Part shown: in pieces, positions 61,024 to 64,000 of the stretch
Layout: each line of letters starts with the position of its first letter
Position numbering within the stretch: position 1 is the first letter of the stretch
Assembly: GCA_045110575.1 (NCBI GenBank)
Contig: JBGCGF010000004.1
Location: forward strand, 1 to 64,000
DNA length: 64,000 bases
Origin: CALDTK01 sp045110575
Lineage (GTDB): Bacteria; Bacteroidota; Bacteroidia; Chitinophagales; Saprospiraceae
Direction: 5' to 3'
The notes under the pieces: model-generated
What the model saw: only the letters and a program-made list of their open reading frames with translations
Told to the model about the DNA's origin: nothing
The model's database searches: none
Position numbers and translations under genes: made by a program

Positions 61024-63636
61024 CTACTGTTTAACTATTTTTTTCCTCCCAACGCCACAAACATCAACTAGGTAGAGTCCTGGGCTCCAGTCTTTCGTGT
61101 CAATGGTAAGAGAGGAGTTGGTTAGGTTTTCGTTCCTGTAGATGGACCGGCCGAACATGTCTACAATGTTGATGCTTCTCGTTGGAGAGGTGGCAGAACG
61201 GAAATCAAGAGTTAACTGATCGGCTATTGGATTAGGATAGAGTTTGAAATCCTGCGCGTTCGATTCACTGACGCTTGAGAAGAGCGGCTCACCGATAACG
61301 GTGCATTTGAAATCATCAAACGTGAACCCTTCAAAGTTCGCATTGTAATACGCGTCTTGGGAGTTGCTTTCATCTGTTTGAAATTGGAACCGAAGGAAAA
61401 CTTCTTGTTCGCCAAAAAGAGAAGCGTTGTTTTCTTCGTCGATCACGATCTCTTCCATGTTCCACTTGCCGTTGGTGTCCCCATCATACAACGCTGAACC
61501 GTCCGGCTGGAAACGATTGCTTCCAGCGGACTTGCCGGAATAAGTGTTGTTCTCGTCTGGAGCGCCTGGCTTGGTTAACCTTCCGCAGAGTGGTATCCAT
61601 TCAAGCCCGTCGTAAGAAGCCTCTAGTTGAACGTAATCAAAACTCCGTTCTAAGTCCCATTTTCCATAGTATTGAATGACAACCGGATCTTCGGCAGAAA
61701 GGTCTATCGGAGTGTTGAGTGCTAAGTACTTAGACTCGTTGTTCGCGTAAGGAGGAGATAGTGTTGTCGTGATCGCAGCTGTACCTGAATATGCATCTGC
61801 GGTTAGGTGCCAGTCACCTCCACTCGATGTCCAGTTGGATAATCCATCGCTATCGGGGTTGTCGCTAACCAATACATCGGGCTGATAGACCTTGTTCACC
61901 TTGATAGACGCAAGGACATTGTTCGAAGCATTGTCATTGCTTAAGTGGACAAGAAATGAGATCGTATCGTTAAGGGGCGTGTTCGGATTTAAGGAATAGT
62001 TGAACGTTAAGGCTTCCTGTTGGAGAACATTCATGCCGGTCAATGACATCGGTGGGGAGACGGTAAGAATGTTGGAGCTGAGTGCTGTGACACTGACCTC
62101 AAAATTACTTGATGTTTGACCTAGGTTTTCGATTTCGAAGGTTAATTCGCCAGTGGATCCACTGACTTCAGATTGATTAAGGTCATGCAGTTTTGCGAAC
62201 TTTCCGCTATAGAATGCGGCTAAAAAATTCATCCGCATTGCTCTTTTTGAAATGCTCACAAAGTTGAACGGGGAGGGCCAGAATCCACCTTCGTTAAACG
62301 TTCCGTTTTCGGGAGTCCAAGCCATTGTGTTTTTACCGGATCCTATTCCTGTAGGCGTACCATTGGAGCTCATACCGGCAGGTCCTCCGAGCATCCAGTC
62401 GTTCATGTTGCCGCTATTGAGCGAACTGATTGACGTACTAGGGCCGTAGGCGTACCGGTTGTATTCCGTCATGTCATGGTTGTACTTAGCGTACTCGTCG
62501 GGCCTTGGATTAGTAAGGTTTGTGCCGGCATAGGCATGAAGCATGGCATTTTTAAAAGAGTGGTGGTTGAGCGCTAACTTGAAATCATGCTCGAGGAAGA
62601 AGTCTCGCATGATCTGTGTTTCGTTCTCAGAGAAAGGCCCCGAGCCTAAAAAAATGTTAGAACATTCATTATCGGAGGATCCTCCGTTTCCCCAGTAATA
62701 TGCTGAGTTTCTATTCAGGTCGATCCCTTCGAGAAAGACGTCACAACTGCTCGTTACGTTCCTGTTTTTACGTTGCATTCCGCCTCCATTCGGACTTACC
62801 GTTTCGTTGTATACAAATCCATCTGGATTGAAAACAGGAATGAAATAGAGCGCTTGATTATTGACTAAGTTTTGAATGTCTTGGTCGGTCTGGTAGTTTT
62901 CCAATACATACCACATGAAGTAGAGCAACTGCATCAGAGAGCTGGGTTCTCTGGAATGAATCAGAGACTGGTAAAGTGTCTCCGGCTCATTGGCTTCATC
63001 AATATCGGGATTGTCTGATATGCGGATGTAGTGGATGGTTCGACCTTCAAGCGTCGTCTGATTGGAAGGCGAAGCGTCTAGTCGTTCAGAGATCAAGTTG
63101 GGATAAAGCGCTCGCATGTTATCCAATTCTTGAAGCACTTGGGCATACGTCAAACATCCTCCAAATGAAGTAGGAGCATCATTTGGATTTAAGTGAAAGT
63201 TGCTCGGAACGGGCCAGTTGAACTCTTCACACGCCTCGGTGCTAAACAGGCTTTGTAAAACGGTTTCGCTTGTGTTCTTAACGTTGGCCTTCAGGCGTTC
63301 AAGTTCTGCTCGGGCTTCTGGTAGTTCGTTCGCATCAGCTTGGTAGTGGCTCGACAGGTCGTCAATCATCACCGTGTAGTTGATCTCCTCTTCGCTCAGC
63401 TTATGTAGTGTGTGCTCGCTCAGCTCTAGCTGCAGGTTTCCATTCTGATAGGCCGCTCCACAGGTGAGGTCTACTCCGATTGTTTCTAGTGCAGAAATTT
63501 GGTCTGCACTTGGATTGGAAATGGAAACCCTTTTGTAGGTCGGAACAGCGTCAAATGAGTCTGTTCTGACTTGGGCAAAGCTTCCTAAGGATAGAAGGAG
63601 CGATGCAACTGATAAAAGGGTTTTAATAGGAGACAT
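61024..63636 (-). CDS. secreted M14 zinc carboxypeptidase with T9SS tail
   Basis: 870 aa. Signal peptide about 1-21. The M14 domain (about 160-480) has the zinc ligands in HSREPSS (His-x-x-Glu, about 230) and LNHHSF (third ligand), substrate Arg in GIDLNRNSAY, and the likely catalytic Glu in TPENGTFNEG. Ig-like and carbohydrate-binding-like domains follow (about 500-780). The last ~80 residues are a T9SS sorting domain starting LYPNPIAD. An extracellular carboxypeptidase. Confidence 0.92.
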   Translation of the reverse strand: MSPIKTLLSVASLLLSLGSFAQVRTDSFDAVPTYKRVSISNPSADQISALETIGVDLTCGAAYQNGNLQLELSEHTLHKLSEEEINYTVMIDDLSSHYQADANELPEARAELERLKANVKNTSETVLQSLFSTEACEEFNWPVPSNFHLNPNDAPTSFGGCLTYAQVLQELDNMRALYPNLISERLDASPSNQTTLEGRTIHYIRISDNPDIDEANEPETLYQSLIHSREPSSLMQLLYFMWYVLENYQTDQDIQNLVNNQALYFIPVFNPDGFVYNETVSPNGGGMQRKNRNVTSSCDVFLEGIDLNRNSAYYWGNGGSSDNECSNIFLGSGPFSENETQIMRDFFLEHDFKLALNHHSFKNAMLHAYAGTNLTNPRPDEYAKYNHDMTEYNRYAYGPSTSISSLNSGNMNDWMLGGPAGMSSNGTPTGIGSGKNTMAWTPENGTFNEGGFWPSPFNFVSISKRAMRMNFLAAFYSGKFAKLHDLNQSEVSGSTGELTFEIENLGQTSSNFEVSVTALSSNILTVSPPMSLTGMNVLQQEALTFNYSLNPNTPLNDTISFLVHLSNDNASNNVLASIKVNKVYQPDVLVSDNPDSDGLSNWTSSGGDWHLTADAYSGTAAITTTLSPPYANNESKYLALNTPIDLSAEDPVVIQYYGKWDLERSFDYVQLEASYDGLEWIPLCGRLTKPGAPDENNTYSGKSAGSNRFQPDGSALYDGDTNGKWNMEEIVIDEENNASLFGEQEVFLRFQFQTDESNSQDAYYNANFEGFTFDDFKCTVIGEPLFSSVSESNAQDFKLYPNPIADQLTLDFRSATSPTRSINIVDMFGRSIYRNENLTNSSLTIDTKDWSPGLYLVDVCGVGRKKIVKQ

Positions 63637-63721
63637 GAATTAAAGCTACATATTCTTTTGACGATGTAGACGAAGTCACACAGGCAATGAATCGTGTAGT
63701 TCCTTGAAAAGCGATTAACTA

Positions 63722-64000
63722 CTAATTCTTGATGATTCGATGGTTGGTGATATTGCCTTGTTGGTCAGTTACTTGCAGCATGTAAATGCCTTGCTGGTAC
63801 GTGTCTAGTTTTAGCGAAAGCTGATGCTCGAAAAGCCCTGCCTTTGACTCTCGTAATTGTCCTTGCACGGTGTAAATCTGAACGCTAACTATCGGCTGAT
63901 CTGCTGCGCTAATTTGAATCAAGTCACGCGTTGGATTTGGGAAAACCGTCATGCTGCTCTTGCTTGCAATCGAAGTACTGGAAGTGGATGTCGTATCCTT
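63722..64000 (-). CDS. C-terminus of a T9SS-secreted protein (cut by window end)
   Basis: The frame is open to the edge of the window at 64000. The visible 92 codons carry a Ser/Thr-rich linker and then a type A sorting domain (VFPNPTRDLIQIS, VSVQIYTVQGQL, YQQGIYMLQVTD, HRIIKN). The ATG at 63950-63952 is internal, not the start. A variant of the 14-bp word (63808-63821) is translated as LSLKL. The body of the protein is outside the window. Confidence 0.85.
   Translation of the reverse strand, partial: KDTTSTSSTSIASKSSMTVFPNPTRDLIQISAADQPIVSVQIYTVQGQLRESKAGLFEHQLSLKLDTYQQGIYMLQVTDQQGNITNHRIIKN

Noticed and set aside
4577..63821. The 14-bp word as a terminator or riboswitch part
   Set aside because: Copies are not paired as inverted repeats, have no U-tract, and about half lie inside genes.

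Overview
The window looks like chromosomal DNA from a Bacteroidota bacterium, probably a marine or polysaccharide-degrading member of the Saprospiria/Flavobacteriia grade. The evidence is eight proteins ending in a type IX secretion (T9SS) type A sorting domain, a TTG-N19-TAnnTTTG promoter in front of the tRNA-Phe gene, several LytTR regulators, a CarboxypepD_reg-like TonB-dependent receptor, a PL6 alginate lyase and DoxX/YceI/DUF3703 genes. The genus cannot be fixed from sequence reading alone. Most of the content is ordinary housekeeping and secretome genes, with an unusual amount of repeat structure between them.

Layout. 0-5.6 kb: a lipoprotein, a short tyrosine recombinase, a VWA membrane protein and a winged-helix regulator whose upstream region is an array of 67-bp tandem repeats. 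5.6-10.8 kb: a secreted clan GH-A glycosidase, DUF983, an SDR dehydrogenase with a membrane protein, and an MtfA-like protein. 10.8-16 kb: tRNA-Phe, then an OmpA-type gene broken by one in-frame TAA and two coiled-coil/helix-hairpin-helix genes, the second with a frameshifted tail. 16-22.8 kb: glycogen branching enzyme and a lone CBM48 protein, cytochrome P450, and a Crp-like regulator/YceI/membrane protein cluster. 23.5-26.2 kb: lipoprotein, ECF sigma factor and a coupled inner-membrane/beta-barrel protein. 26.3-36.3 kb: DoxX, ferredoxin and VOC protein; a T9SS propeller protein; DUF3703; an Nramp relative; DUF1801; PL6 lyase; a T9SS protein. 36.5-48.4 kb: M28 peptidase, serine hydrolase, membrane LytTR protein, PutP-like symporter, TonB receptor, an HxlR remnant, DUF2306, a LytS/LytT pair and LysR. 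48.5-53.4 kb: hutH-hutU, a lipoprotein and a pseudogene disrupted by a copy of the hutU tail. 53.4-64 kb: an FG-GAP T9SS protein, GNAT, a membrane protein, CotH, an RlmG-like methyltransferase, an M14 carboxypeptidase and the end of another T9SS protein.

Genes that probably work together: LysR with hutH-hutU (histidine to urocanate to imidazolonepropionate); LytS-LytT; sigma factor with its coupled membrane protein; glgB with the CBM48 protein; and the OmpA/coiled-coil trio as a possible envelope assembly.

The strongest unexplained signals are: (1) a 14-bp word, GCTTTCGCCAAAAC, present in ten exact copies and seven single-mismatch copies, on both strands, in genes and between them; (2) a 160-bp family with terminal inverted repeats in three diverged copies; (3) the 67-bp tandem array upstream of a winged-helix regulator; (4) a 157-bp copy of the hutU 3' end inserted in another gene, whose frame rejoins when the insert is removed; and (5) the decaying or recoded OmpA/coiled-coil locus.
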